From positions 62,001 to 126,000 of the forward strand of contig NZ_JAHUWJ010000012.1 in the NCBI RefSeq assembly GCF_019219075.1: DNA of 64,000 bases, read 5' to 3'. The translations under genes were made by a program, and so were the position numbers. Positions 11,401-18,201 of this stretch are shown here, piece by piece. The stretch's first letter is position 1. Each line of letters begins with the position of its first letter. The notes beneath the pieces are model-generated. The model worked only from the letters and a program-made list of their open reading frames with translations, had not been told where the DNA came from and searched no databases. Source of the stretch: Chitinophaga sp. sic0106 (GTDB taxonomy: Bacteria; Bacteroidota; Bacteroidia; Chitinophagales; Chitinophagaceae).

Positions 11401-12525
11401 CGTATCAACCTTACCTGGTCCGACAGGAGCAACAACGAAACCGGCTTCCAGGTATGGAGAAAAGCGGGACTCAATGGTACTGAAACCCAGATTGCTACGC
11501 TCGCTGCCAATGCAACGGCCTACAGTGACAATAACCTCAGCGCCAATACGCAATATGCATATCGTATCAGGGCGGTAAAATCCGGTGTGTTCTCCGACTA
11601 CAGCGGCGCAGCCACCGCTACCACCTATGCGATGAACGTGTATATCCACTTCTCCGATACCAGCGTGGCACCGTCACCTTGGAACAACATCGGCCGCAGA
11701 CCACAGGTAGGTATTCCATTAATCAGCAATGCCCTCGACGATAATGGCGCTCCAACCAGTGTAGGTCTGGAAGTGTTGGAAAACTTCCTCGGTATATACG
11801 GTGGATTGGGTATGAATACCGGCAATAATTCCGGAGTATACCCGGATGCTGTTTTGGCAGAGAACTATGTACTCTTTGGCGGCGGACACGCGAGCATGAA
11901 GATCACCGGTCTGAATCAGGCCATGACCTATAACCTCACCGTATTCTCCAGCGCAAGAGACCTGATGAACTGCAACACCAGGTTTACTGCCAATGGTAAA
12001 CTGGTTACCTGGTTAAACAGCTCTATCAACACCGTAGGTACTGCCACCATTTACAACGTTACTGCAGACGCTAACGGTGAAATCAAACTGGATATAGACG
12101 CCGCATTGGATGCCAATTATGGGCTGATGGGTGCACTGGTTATCCAGGGCTTCACCCCAACCCCACTGGGCACTACTACCGGCTCTTTACAAAGCCTGCA
12201 GCAGAATAACCTGATGGCCGCAGTAACACCAACTAATATTGAGCAACAATCCAATACCGCCTTTGCTAACCTCACCGCCTTCCCGAATCCGTTCGTGACA
12301 GAGCTGAACCTGGACATGACCATGACGCGCAGCTCCAGGGTACTGGTGGAAATATTCGACCTCACCGGCCGCCTCGTTTACAGCGAGCAGCTTACAGAGG
12401 TACCGCAAGGCAAATCAACTTTAAGAATCAATACAGGCAGCAGCATACAGATACCTGGCTACTACCTGATAAGGTTAACCGATGATCAGCGCCAGTCGAA
12501 AGTGATTCGCACGATCAAACAATAA
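5488..12525 (+). CDS. Giant secreted multidomain esterase with type IX secretion sorting domain
   Basis: 2345 residues from the ATG at 5488, chosen because a signal peptide starts there (MQKFLQLLFCAILLTARIAIAQS); upstream in-frame starts exist at 5398 and 5407. Residues about 25-290 form an alpha/beta hydrolase of the PHB-depolymerase/LpqC-like esterase type with a plausible triad: Ser184 in GLSSGG, Asp234 in GQLDGS and His266 in VAHDTW. After this come two Ig-like segments, two fibronectin III domains, a PA14-like domain (near 7430-7860), FnIII, a LamG/concanavalin-like domain (8160-8800), FnIII, two cadherin/Ig-like domains, and three copies of an unnamed module of about 175 residues interspersed with FnIII and Ig domains. 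The last 85 residues are a type A C-terminal sorting domain (FPNPF, VEIFDLTGR, GYYLIRL). It is therefore exported and probably surface-anchored. Its substrate is unknown. Confidence 0.9.
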   Translation: MNVMQKFLQLLFCAILLTARIAIAQSVIDPNDPIIRYTSGALPAQPAEGQIGKWISRDRSSEMPGGWKSTALKAYIYRGMAFRVQFPKTYNHTANDGKKYPVFVFFAGRGEAGPIQDNEYQLYHGGYMFSQYVTSGAFDGFLLYPQSISGYWTDYELTRTREILDYMAVNNKLDLFRVIDNGLSSGGAGSWDFQLKNPSYVAAALPMSSAGYELSNVVDKFKFTPVWLFQGQLDGSPSEWTATAVYNDAKSKGANMRYTIYPNVAHDTWYHAWGEPDFLPYMNRAHILTPWPLGGRSEFCQGDVIDLTVGIAPGFAGYKWQRNGVLIDTAHTNQIKVNSLGVYRVSVTRDGTNWTEYSPTPLDVKIKTPTQTPPITTKGLKSNLLPAPDGSTSITLRVPPGYVNYTWTNASNQVVGTDSTFTTSVVGTYTVRVTEQYGCSSNPSAPFAVINAVGPNGPDGIQSLTATPVSKTALRLDWTDKATPVYNETLFEVYRSTTSGGPYTLVAKVAADVKTYTDNGLLPNTDYYYVIRPVNNNAAGPVSSEVKGLTLSDPNPPTAPTNLRAQGVSAGTSIPLAWDASTDDVAIAGYDVYVDGVKHYTTDDTTTSIILAGLNPKQTYTVYVIARDVSGNSSSPSAQLAVSSVQRGWNYSYYETGSLSNLPNFNTLTPFKTGYSTTTDLSVRNRDDNFAFKWTAYLRIPVSGTYYFQTVSDDGSKLYLNTTYSPGATAIVSNDGLHGEATVTSSGQSLTAGQVIPITATFFEATGDQVMRVLWRRGTSGNYTEIDPAYLVQDSTATGTVPTAPGYINAVANTYKSVTVTWKDNSTNEEAFEVYRSTTQQGTFLMVGRVNANVTTFTDNQVQQATRYYYRVAAANKAGTSAQANSLPYSAIWKFNGNASDSSYFANHAATVTTVTWSNTAKSGQSAQFNGTSNSQIAVTSTYLRTAYTEKTYSMWIYPTATGARQLIMDQGGRGNGIALQLDGSILKLAAGTGGNNTPITVQQTGIAINNWYHVIIVYKSGSRLTMYVNGVATTSTSNTSSIAATSGEAFSLGRPSTTSAQTATAFNANNLLYYSGRIDDLTVIDYAVTAAEAGQLYNGTLPVNTVATSSLPAAPTAPGSLAATLDGRNIKLTFTDNATTETKFELQRSIGVGSTDFRFVNNIDSLANSGTTATYTDTSVFANETYNYRVRAINDGGPSAFSNVATATAPNNPPVIQSLVNRTIRYDNPIQIPLNATDPDGDTYTFSFVNLPLFVTLVNGPNGPYLNVATDDNKQGTYINNVVIVTDSHGAKDTATFNLVINDNYPPVLSAISDVTINEGETKTVNFSATDQDTNNTYTWTGENLPSFVTLQGNGLQCTATVNPFYTDAGTYQIGVRVTDNKGGTDLKTFKLVVSNASPNGKVLIDMNMQLIAPQGPDTWNLLNTLTGTNLKNTKGETTNIGVNVQAWNIFWGEDGPQANNQGVYPDVILKTSLFFGVFNSQTTVPIVLSGLDTSKIYYLKFHAGSVWGGDNSQTNTIFSVGTDSIPIYQLNNSTQTANFYGLKPAANGTITAAASRNPNITQAGFINTIELGWNYTDNIAPTEPANFTGTITNGYPKLTWTDVAYNETSYQVYRSLDSLGTYAQIKSTLPDTDNFIDSAAVGNTKYYYKVRAFNDNGGSVYTKIIGLKVPNRTPVLDSIADVKLRAGTQATVTLHATDDAADITGLTFTAAGLPSFVTFTDGGSGNGQLVFNPTIDHVGSYNITITAKDTYGGTSSKSFKLFVSDRITTLTYFNIAAERPAPAPWNNIMYAPVVNNGVGVPNTPAVVDENNVANGMSFRLDDSFGSGWWTYIGMNTGQNIGIVPDTVMESSWYMNNGNDPKDIEIAGLQNNLKYNFVFFVSQNYGGPTETWFVINQDTVKIKGHYNIGKTSQINGITPVDGKVTIRFLRPTSLPVNAMSFLNALIVESYDPVVSVVSPASVRATALDGKRINLTWSDRSNNETGFQVWRKAGLNGTETQIATLAANATAYSDNNLSANTQYAYRIRAVKSGVFSDYSGAATATTYAMNVYIHFSDTSVAPSPWNNIGRRPQVGIPLISNALDDNGAPTSVGLEVLENFLGIYGGLGMNTGNNSGVYPDAVLAENYVLFGGGHASMKITGLNQAMTYNLTVFSSARDLMNCNTRFTANGKLVTWLNSSINTVGTATIYNVTADANGEIKLDIDAALDANYGLMGALVIQGFTPTPLGTTTGSLQSLQQNNLMAAVTPTNIEQQSNTAFANLTAFPNPFVTELNLDMTMTRSSRVLVEIFDLTGRLVYSEQLTEVPQGKSTLRINTGSSIQIPGYYLIRLTDDQRQSKVIRTIKQ

Positions 12526-12559
12526 TTGCGAAAAGTTTCGCGCGTAGCGCGGTTGTTTA

Positions 12560-12630
12560 TCGCGAGAACCAGGGCCTCGGCCCTGTTTTTCGCGATTTAA
12601 CCCAGGCCTCAGGCCTGGGTTAAATCGCGA
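12560..12630. terminator. Two junction-sharing palindromes after the giant gene
   Basis: 12560-12595 is a hairpin of two 17-base arms with two mismatches; its core CAGGGCC-TC-GGCCCTG (12570-12585) is followed by five T, so it can act as an intrinsic terminator. 12590-12630 is a perfect palindrome of two 20-base arms around a single C at 12610. The two structures share TCGCGA at 12590-12595. They lie between the giant esterase and the Wzc-like gene, so they may lower read-through into the rest of the operon. Confidence 0.75.
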
Positions 12631-12656
12631 AAGCAAAAAGAAAGAATAGTCAACTT

Positions 12657-14858
12657 ATGGATATTATCTATTTTCTGAAGGCACTACTGAAAAAAAAATG
12701 GCTGATCCTCATCAGCTCTATGTTAGCCGTGGTAGCAGCATTCATGTTTACCAGAAACAAACCGAAACTCTACGTCTCCAGCTCTCAAATGGCCACCGGA
12801 CTCACCTACACTGATAAGATCCGCCTTCGCGACGATCATGTAGGCATGTTTGAAATTGATCAGAAATTTGACGGCATCCTTACCACCATCACTTCCCCGA
12901 TCGTTATCTCCTTATTGTCGTACGACCTGCTGCTGCATGATATGGGAGGGAAAGGCCAGCCTTTCCGCACATTAAAGGAAGGACAGAGCAATAACCCCCT
13001 CCTCAAAAACGCAGACAAAGCCAAGGTACTCGCACTCTGCCAGCAGAAACACGACTCCATGCAGATGCTCAGCGCCTACCGCCCCAATGAGCGGGAATTG
13101 CAGGACATCCTCAAAGTGTATGGGTATGATTATGAGTCGCTCCGTGGCGGACTCGCCGCAGGCCGCATGGGAAGAACCGATTACATTGACCTTACCTACC
13201 GCTCAGAGAATCCTGAGCTCTCCGCCTATATTGTAAACCGGCTGTACACTGAATTTATACGCTACTATCGGAGTCAACGTACCGAACAAAATGTCGAAAA
13301 CGTCGAGACATTTGCCAACCTGGTAGAACAGAAAAAAATTGAACTCGATCAGAAAATTGAGGCACTGCGTGCCTATAAAGCTTCTGAAAGATTGTTGAAC
13401 GTAGATGCCGCCAGCGGCAGCGAAATGGAACAAATCAAAGGCTTCGAAAAAAAGCTCTTCGATGAACGTGCCAACATGAACACCCTCCAGGCATCCCTGG
13501 AAAATATCAACGGCCAGCTCACCCTTGCCGGCAGTGGTAAAACAGTATATAATACCAACAACAATGCAGATATTATCACACTGCGCCGCCAGATCAACGA
13601 CCTCAACGAAACCTACCTTAAACAAGGCGGTACGGATGAAGTCATCGAAGCGAAATTAAAATCCCTCCGCGGACAGCTGCAAAACAAGTTGGATCAAATG
13701 ACGGTGGTCACCGGTAAAAACGTGGTAAGTGCGGATGAGCTGCAACAGCAAAAAGGCAGCCTGCTGGCACAGATCAAAGCCACCAACATGAACATCGCCT
13801 CACTGGAATCCCGTATTGCCTCCTTACGTGGCACCCTGGGCTCCTATGCCAATAAAGAAGCCACCGTTGGCTCCCTTCAACAGGAAGTAACCATGGCGCA
13901 GGAAGACTACAACAAACTGAAAGAAAAACTCAACGCCGCCATCGACAACCGTACGGTGCCACAGGATGGCTTTAAACAAAGCCTGATCGGGCAACCGGCC
14001 ATCAGGCCCGAATCTTCCAAAAGACTCATCATCATGGGCCTTTCCGGTGTTTCCGTTTTTTTTCTCAGCGTGATGGCTATTCTCTTTATAGAATTCCTGG
14101 ATAACTCCCTGAAATCACCTTCCATCTTCGAAAGGTCGGTGGACCTGAAACTGATCAGCTCCATCAACCAAACCGACTTGCATAAATTCAGCATCCTCGA
14201 AATCCTGCAGAAACGGGAAGCACTGGGCCCTGGCGTGAAAAAGCAACGACAAAATATTTTCCGGGAACTGCTGCGGAAACTACGATATGAGGTGGAACAT
14301 AGCGGTAAACAGATTTTCCTGTTTACCAGCACAGAGTCGCAGCAGGGAAAAACCACCCTCACACAGGCACTGGCCTATAGCCTGAGCCTGAGCAACCGTA
14401 AAGTGCTCATCATTGATACCAACTTCTGTAACAACGACCTCACGGTGCAGCTGGAAGCCAAACCCACGCTGGAAACGCTGTCAATACCGCCGGGTCAGTT
14501 CAGTATTGATAAGGTAAAAGATTACGTTACCCGCTACCCTTCCGAAGGTGTGGAAGTCATCGGTTGTAAAGGTGGCGACTATACGCCGTCAGAAATACTG
14601 CCAGAAAATCACCTGTTGAATTACCTCCCGGAGCTGGCAAAGCACTATGATTTTATTCTGTTGGAAGGCGCACCATTAAACGATTATACCGATAGTAAAG
14701 AGCTGGTGAACTACGTGCAGGGAGTGATTGCGATCTTTTCCTCCCAGGGCACACTGAACCAGACCAGCAAAGAATCGATACAGTTTCTGCATAGCCTGGG
14801 CGACAAATGTATTGGAGCCGTTCTCAACAAAGTAAAAGAAGATTACCTGGAATTGTAA
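12657..14858 (+). CDS. Wzc-like polysaccharide co-polymerase with degenerate BY-kinase domain
   Basis: 733 residues. There is an N-terminal membrane helix (KKKWLILISSMLAVVAAFMF), a long periplasmic coiled-coil region (residues about 200-440), a second membrane helix near 460 (IIMGLSGVSVFFLSVMAIL) and a cytoplasmic P-loop domain. The domain keeps ESQQGKTTLT as Walker A (near residue 562), but Walker A' reads VLIIDTNFCNND and Walker B reads FILLEGAPL, both altered from the usual ID-rich motifs. No tyrosine cluster is present at the C-terminus. The family sets chain length and couples polymerisation to export at the inner membrane. Loss of the tyrosine tail suggests a co-polymerase without the normal autophosphorylation cycle (inference). 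Its stop overlaps the next gene. Confidence 0.9.
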   Translation: MDIIYFLKALLKKKWLILISSMLAVVAAFMFTRNKPKLYVSSSQMATGLTYTDKIRLRDDHVGMFEIDQKFDGILTTITSPIVISLLSYDLLLHDMGGKGQPFRTLKEGQSNNPLLKNADKAKVLALCQQKHDSMQMLSAYRPNERELQDILKVYGYDYESLRGGLAAGRMGRTDYIDLTYRSENPELSAYIVNRLYTEFIRYYRSQRTEQNVENVETFANLVEQKKIELDQKIEALRAYKASERLLNVDAASGSEMEQIKGFEKKLFDERANMNTLQASLENINGQLTLAGSGKTVYNTNNNADIITLRRQINDLNETYLKQGGTDEVIEAKLKSLRGQLQNKLDQMTVVTGKNVVSADELQQQKGSLLAQIKATNMNIASLESRIASLRGTLGSYANKEATVGSLQQEVTMAQEDYNKLKEKLNAAIDNRTVPQDGFKQSLIGQPAIRPESSKRLIIMGLSGVSVFFLSVMAILFIEFLDNSLKSPSIFERSVDLKLISSINQTDLHKFSILEILQKREALGPGVKKQRQNIFRELLRKLRYEVEHSGKQIFLFTSTESQQGKTTLTQALAYSLSLSNRKVLIIDTNFCNNDLTVQLEAKPTLETLSIPPGQFSIDKVKDYVTRYPSEGVEVIGCKGGDYTPSEILPENHLLNYLPELAKHYDFILLEGAPLNDYTDSKELVNYVQGVIAIFSSQGTLNQTSKESIQFLHSLGDKCIGAVLNKVKEDYLEL

Positions 14859-15913
14859 TGAGTACAGGCGCTGCACATATCACCCCAGCTTCCCGTTACC
14901 AGTGGATTGACTATGCCAGAGGCATCGCGATTGTGCTGGTGGTGTACCGCCATATGCTATACGGGTTACAGCACTCCGGGCTGAGTATACCGCAATATGC
15001 GCTGGACGGCAATAATATGCTGTATAGCTTTCGCATACCACTATTCTTTTTACTGTCAGGATTGTTTTTTAAACGTGGACTTGAAAAGCGTGGTGCAGTG
15101 GGCTACCTGGAAGAAAGAAGTAATAACCTGCTGTACCCCTATCTTGTTTGGGCGGTAATACAAATCAGCCTGCAGATTATTTTTTCCCGGTATGTGAATG
15201 CACAACGTACTGCCTGGAGCTACCTCGATATTTTCATACAGCCGAGAGAGTTAGACCAGCTTTGGTATTTGTGCGCGCTATTTAACGTATCTGTATTATA
15301 TCTGTTTACGCATACCGTGCTCCGACTAAATAATCTCCAGCAAATGGCGCTGGGGCTTATTTTCCTCGCATTAGCCCCATTGGTGGCGCTTTGGAGTACC
15401 ATATATGACGTGATGCTGCATTACCTGTTCTTTGCCATTGGCCCCATGCTGGCTTCCTATCTCTTTACAGAAAAAGCTCAGGAACAACTGGCCTCCGGAA
15501 AGAATCTGTTGCTGCTGCTACCACTCTTTGCCGTGAGCCAGTGGTATTTCCTGCACCACCAGCAAATGAACCTGTTCCTGTATGCAGTGATTGCGCTCAT
15601 TGGCAGTGCGTTTATGCTATTGTTATCTGCCTGGCTGGCTAAATACAAAATTGCCGAATGGCTGAAAACTATCGGCCATTACAGCCTTTACATCTACCTG
15701 ATGCATGTAATGATTGCTGCTGTTATCAGAGCCGTTTTACTCAAGGCAGGATGGATGCAGGATGTTCCGGTTATAGTACTGGTACTGGTATTGATAGGCA
15801 GCTCAATTCCCTTATCCATACTGGCTTACAGACTATTACTGCGGCTGCACATGGGCTGGTTGTTTAAAGGACCATTAAAAACGAATCGGCTCTATTATGA
15901 AAAAACAAAATAA
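14858..15913 (+). CDS. Acyltransferase family 3 membrane protein
   Basis: 351 residues with about ten membrane helices. It starts with the family signature RYQWIDYARGIAIVLVVYRH, where the His is the presumed catalytic residue, followed by FRIPLFFLLSGLF. This family (OafA/NodX/WecH type) moves acetyl or other acyl groups onto sugars at the inner membrane. The start codon at 14858 overlaps the stop of the Wzc-like gene (TAATG), which indicates translational coupling and excludes the longer start at 14807. In this setting it most likely O-acylates the repeat unit. The giant esterase upstream could act on such groups (inference). Confidence 0.92.
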   Translation: MSTGAAHITPASRYQWIDYARGIAIVLVVYRHMLYGLQHSGLSIPQYALDGNNMLYSFRIPLFFLLSGLFFKRGLEKRGAVGYLEERSNNLLYPYLVWAVIQISLQIIFSRYVNAQRTAWSYLDIFIQPRELDQLWYLCALFNVSVLYLFTHTVLRLNNLQQMALGLIFLALAPLVALWSTIYDVMLHYLFFAIGPMLASYLFTEKAQEQLASGKNLLLLLPLFAVSQWYFLHHQQMNLFLYAVIALIGSAFMLLLSAWLAKYKIAEWLKTIGHYSLYIYLMHVMIAAVIRAVLLKAGWMQDVPVIVLVLVLIGSSIPLSILAYRLLLRLHMGWLFKGPLKTNRLYYEKTK

Positions 15914-16004
15914 AGCAATGAGCCCGGCCTTTCACCAGGCACTCATTAACATTTTTATCATCATCGTGCTAATAGCGCTATTTGTAAAAGTTGTATTTCT
16001 CTGA
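15897..16004 (+). CDS. 35-residue single-span membrane peptide
   Basis: ATG at 15897 opens a 35-codon frame overlapping the last 17 bases of the acyltransferase gene in another frame. Its TGA at 16002-16004 overlaps the ATG of the O-antigen ligase gene (TGATG), a classic coupling arrangement. The peptide has a basic start (MKKQNKAMS) and one hydrophobic helix from about residue 16 to 35 (INIFIIIVLIALFVKVVF). A second in-frame ATG at 15918 would give a 28-residue version starting four bases after the acyltransferase stop. I recognise no family. The coupling and the clean transmembrane pattern suggest a real small accessory subunit of the polymerase or acyltransferase. Confidence 0.65.
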   Translation: MKKQNKAMSPAFHQALINIFIIIVLIALFVKVVFL

Positions 16005-17428
16005 TGCTGGAACCGATAAAAGCATATAGGTCAGACCTCTTACTGTTTTCACTGATGGCGATAGCAGTACCGGCAGTACCATACCTGACAGCCGGGAATT
16101 ACCGTACAGGTGTGCTGATCCTGGTCGCTATATTCGGCATTGCACTCGCCACCACGTGTTTAAACAATGCGAAGCTGGGATTCTATATTACCCTGACTAC
16201 GGTCATCACTATACGTTTTTTTGAAAGAATATATCAGCAGGAAGCCCCGGTGGGTGTGGTACTTGATCTCATGATTTTCAGCTCGGCCCTTGGGACCATG
16301 CTGAAAAAAAGCAGGACTACGGAAGGTGCCATCAACTACTTCAGGGAGCCGATTTTCCTGATGCTTTTCCTGCAGTTTAGTTATTACATGCTGGAGTCGC
16401 TGAATCCGATGGCTCCTAATAAAACAACGTTAGGCATCTTTTTCAGGATATCGCTGCGGTACCTGTTTATTGCCATACTCACTACCATCGCGCTCCGCAG
16501 CAAGAAGGATATTTATTTTTTCTTCAAGTTCTGGATTGGACTGTCGACCATTTCGGCATTTTATGGCTGTTACCAGGAGTGGTTTGGACTTCCTTCCTGG
16601 GAAATGGCACTGATCATGACCACCCCGGAGAAGCTGCTGACGACTATGATTGGCGGGCATTTGCGGGTAAATGGTACCATGACGGATCCGGCGGTGTATG
16701 GCCTCATGATGGCGATCACCAGTATATTGCTGATCATCTTACTTACAGCCAGCAATAGCTGGATAAATCTTCAGCGAAAGGGGCTGATTGTCCTGTCACT
16801 GATCCTTCATTTGCTGGCACTGGGTTATTCCGGCACCCGTACCGGCTACGTGATGATTCCTGCCGGATTACTGTTGTTTCTGCTCGTTACTATTCATAAG
16901 CGCAATACTATACTGGCAGCCATGTTTTTGATTTTTGCCGGTGGTGGTATTTTGTTCGGTCCTTTTTATGGCAATGCCACTATCAACCGGGTGCGCACCG
17001 CCTTCATCGGCACTGAGGATGCCTCTTTGAATGTGCGTGAAATCAACCGGCACAGTGTGCAGCCGTTTATCCATTCGCATCCTTTTGGTGGAGGTTTGTT
17101 TACCATTGGGGGAGAAGGAAGGGCTTATAATCCAGGTCATCCCCTGGCAGGCTTTCCACCGGATAGTAACCTGGTGAGAGTAGTGCTGGAATGCGGCTGG
17201 GTGATGCTGTTGTTTTTATTATTCATGTATTATCTGCAGCTACGTTTTTGCCTGCAAAATTACTTCCGCTTTACAGATGAAAAAGATAAACTGTTGGCCA
17301 TTGCCACCGCTTCTATGGTATTTGCGTTTATCATCTCCATGTATGCCCAGGAATCCGGCGGGCTGATGGAGATGGCTGTATTCATGAATACACTGGCCGG
17401 TGTAATTGTAAGATCAAGATATTTATAA
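16004..17428 (+). CDS. O-antigen ligase / Wzy-type polymerase
   Basis: 474 residues, about twelve membrane helices. The large periplasmic loop with NRHSVQPFIHSHPFGGG followed by PDSNLVRVVLECGW is the Wzy_C/O-antigen ligase signature (PF04932-type). Such proteins either polymerise lipid-linked repeat units or ligate the glycan to an acceptor, both at the periplasmic face. Sequence alone does not separate the two roles. Beside a Wzc-like co-polymerase, the polymerase role is the better guess. The start overlaps the stop of the 35-residue peptide. The next gene begins 19 bases after the stop. Confidence 0.9.
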   Translation: MLEPIKAYRSDLLLFSLMAIAVPAVPYLTAGNYRTGVLILVAIFGIALATTCLNNAKLGFYITLTTVITIRFFERIYQQEAPVGVVLDLMIFSSALGTMLKKSRTTEGAINYFREPIFLMLFLQFSYYMLESLNPMAPNKTTLGIFFRISLRYLFIAILTTIALRSKKDIYFFFKFWIGLSTISAFYGCYQEWFGLPSWEMALIMTTPEKLLTTMIGGHLRVNGTMTDPAVYGLMMAITSILLIILLTASNSWINLQRKGLIVLSLILHLLALGYSGTRTGYVMIPAGLLLFLLVTIHKRNTILAAMFLIFAGGGILFGPFYGNATINRVRTAFIGTEDASLNVREINRHSVQPFIHSHPFGGGLFTIGGEGRAYNPGHPLAGFPPDSNLVRVVLECGWVMLLFLLFMYYLQLRFCLQNYFRFTDEKDKLLAIATASMVFAFIISMYAQESGGLMEMAVFMNTLAGVIVRSRYL

Positions 17429-17447
17429 ATACTGAAAACTGACAGAA

Positions 17448-18194
17448 ATGAAAAAACTGCTGTTAATCGCTCTATCGCTGTGCATGGTACTGCTGGCAGC
17501 GGCGCAGTCAAATGACTCCCTCGACATCAACACCATTCTTAAAAATCCTGGTATGGAACATCGTTTCAAGCAGGTACTGATTAATCTGGCGAGTAAAACG
17601 CCTACACAGGATGCTGTAGACACGAAAGAAAAAATCAGTGACTACCAGATATCAAATGCAAAACTGCAGTGGCTCAATCACCTGTCGTTTTTCACTAACC
17701 TCAATGAGAACAGTTTTAACAGGAATACGGTGTATTATAACCCCAATGATCCTAAAACCAATGTAAACCAAAACAACTACTACCCTACCTACAACGTAGG
17801 TCTGGCGTTTGCTTTGGGTGATTTATTCACCACTCCCAAGATGGTAAAAATTGCCGTGGCACAAAAGAAATTACTGGCCGCAGAGCGTCAGGATGATTTG
17901 CGTGGGAGTCGCAATAAAGTGCTGAATGACTATGAAAATTTTGTAGCTGCAAAAAAAATACTGGAGCTCCACATGCCAATACTGGAGGATGCTTATAACA
18001 ATCACCAGGCGCTGGAAAAGAAATTCACTGCCGGAGAAATCAGCCTGGAAGTATATAGTACCGGTTACAAGGCGTACAACCAGGAAATGGTGCAGCAAAT
18101 TAACCTCAACAAAAGTTATAATCTCACTAAAATAGAATTAGAAACCACGATCAATATGCCACTGGAATCGGCGATCAGTTTATTGAACAAATAA
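17448..18194 (+). CDS. Half-length TolC-like periplasmic/outer-membrane protein
   Basis: 248 residues with a signal peptide (MKKLLLIALSLCMVLLAAAQS). The region from residue about 90 to the end reads like one outer-membrane-efflux-protein repeat: a strand-like YNVGLAFALGDLFTTP, a long amphipathic helix with the pattern AVAQKKLLAAERQDD, a turn, and a second helix containing FTAGEISLEVY, the equivalent of the GxIs motif of TolC. Full TolC proteins have two such repeats in about 430-480 residues; this has one. It could trimerise or hexamerise as part of a conduit or act as a periplasmic adaptor. It is the only outer-membrane-type component in this polysaccharide cluster. Confidence 0.65.
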   Translation: MKKLLLIALSLCMVLLAAAQSNDSLDINTILKNPGMEHRFKQVLINLASKTPTQDAVDTKEKISDYQISNAKLQWLNHLSFFTNLNENSFNRNTVYYNPNDPKTNVNQNNYYPTYNVGLAFALGDLFTTPKMVKIAVAQKKLLAAERQDDLRGSRNKVLNDYENFVAAKKILELHMPILEDAYNNHQALEKKFTAGEISLEVYSTGYKAYNQEMVQQINLNKSYNLTKIELETTINMPLESAISLLNK

Positions 18195-18201
18195 ATAAGG
18201 A

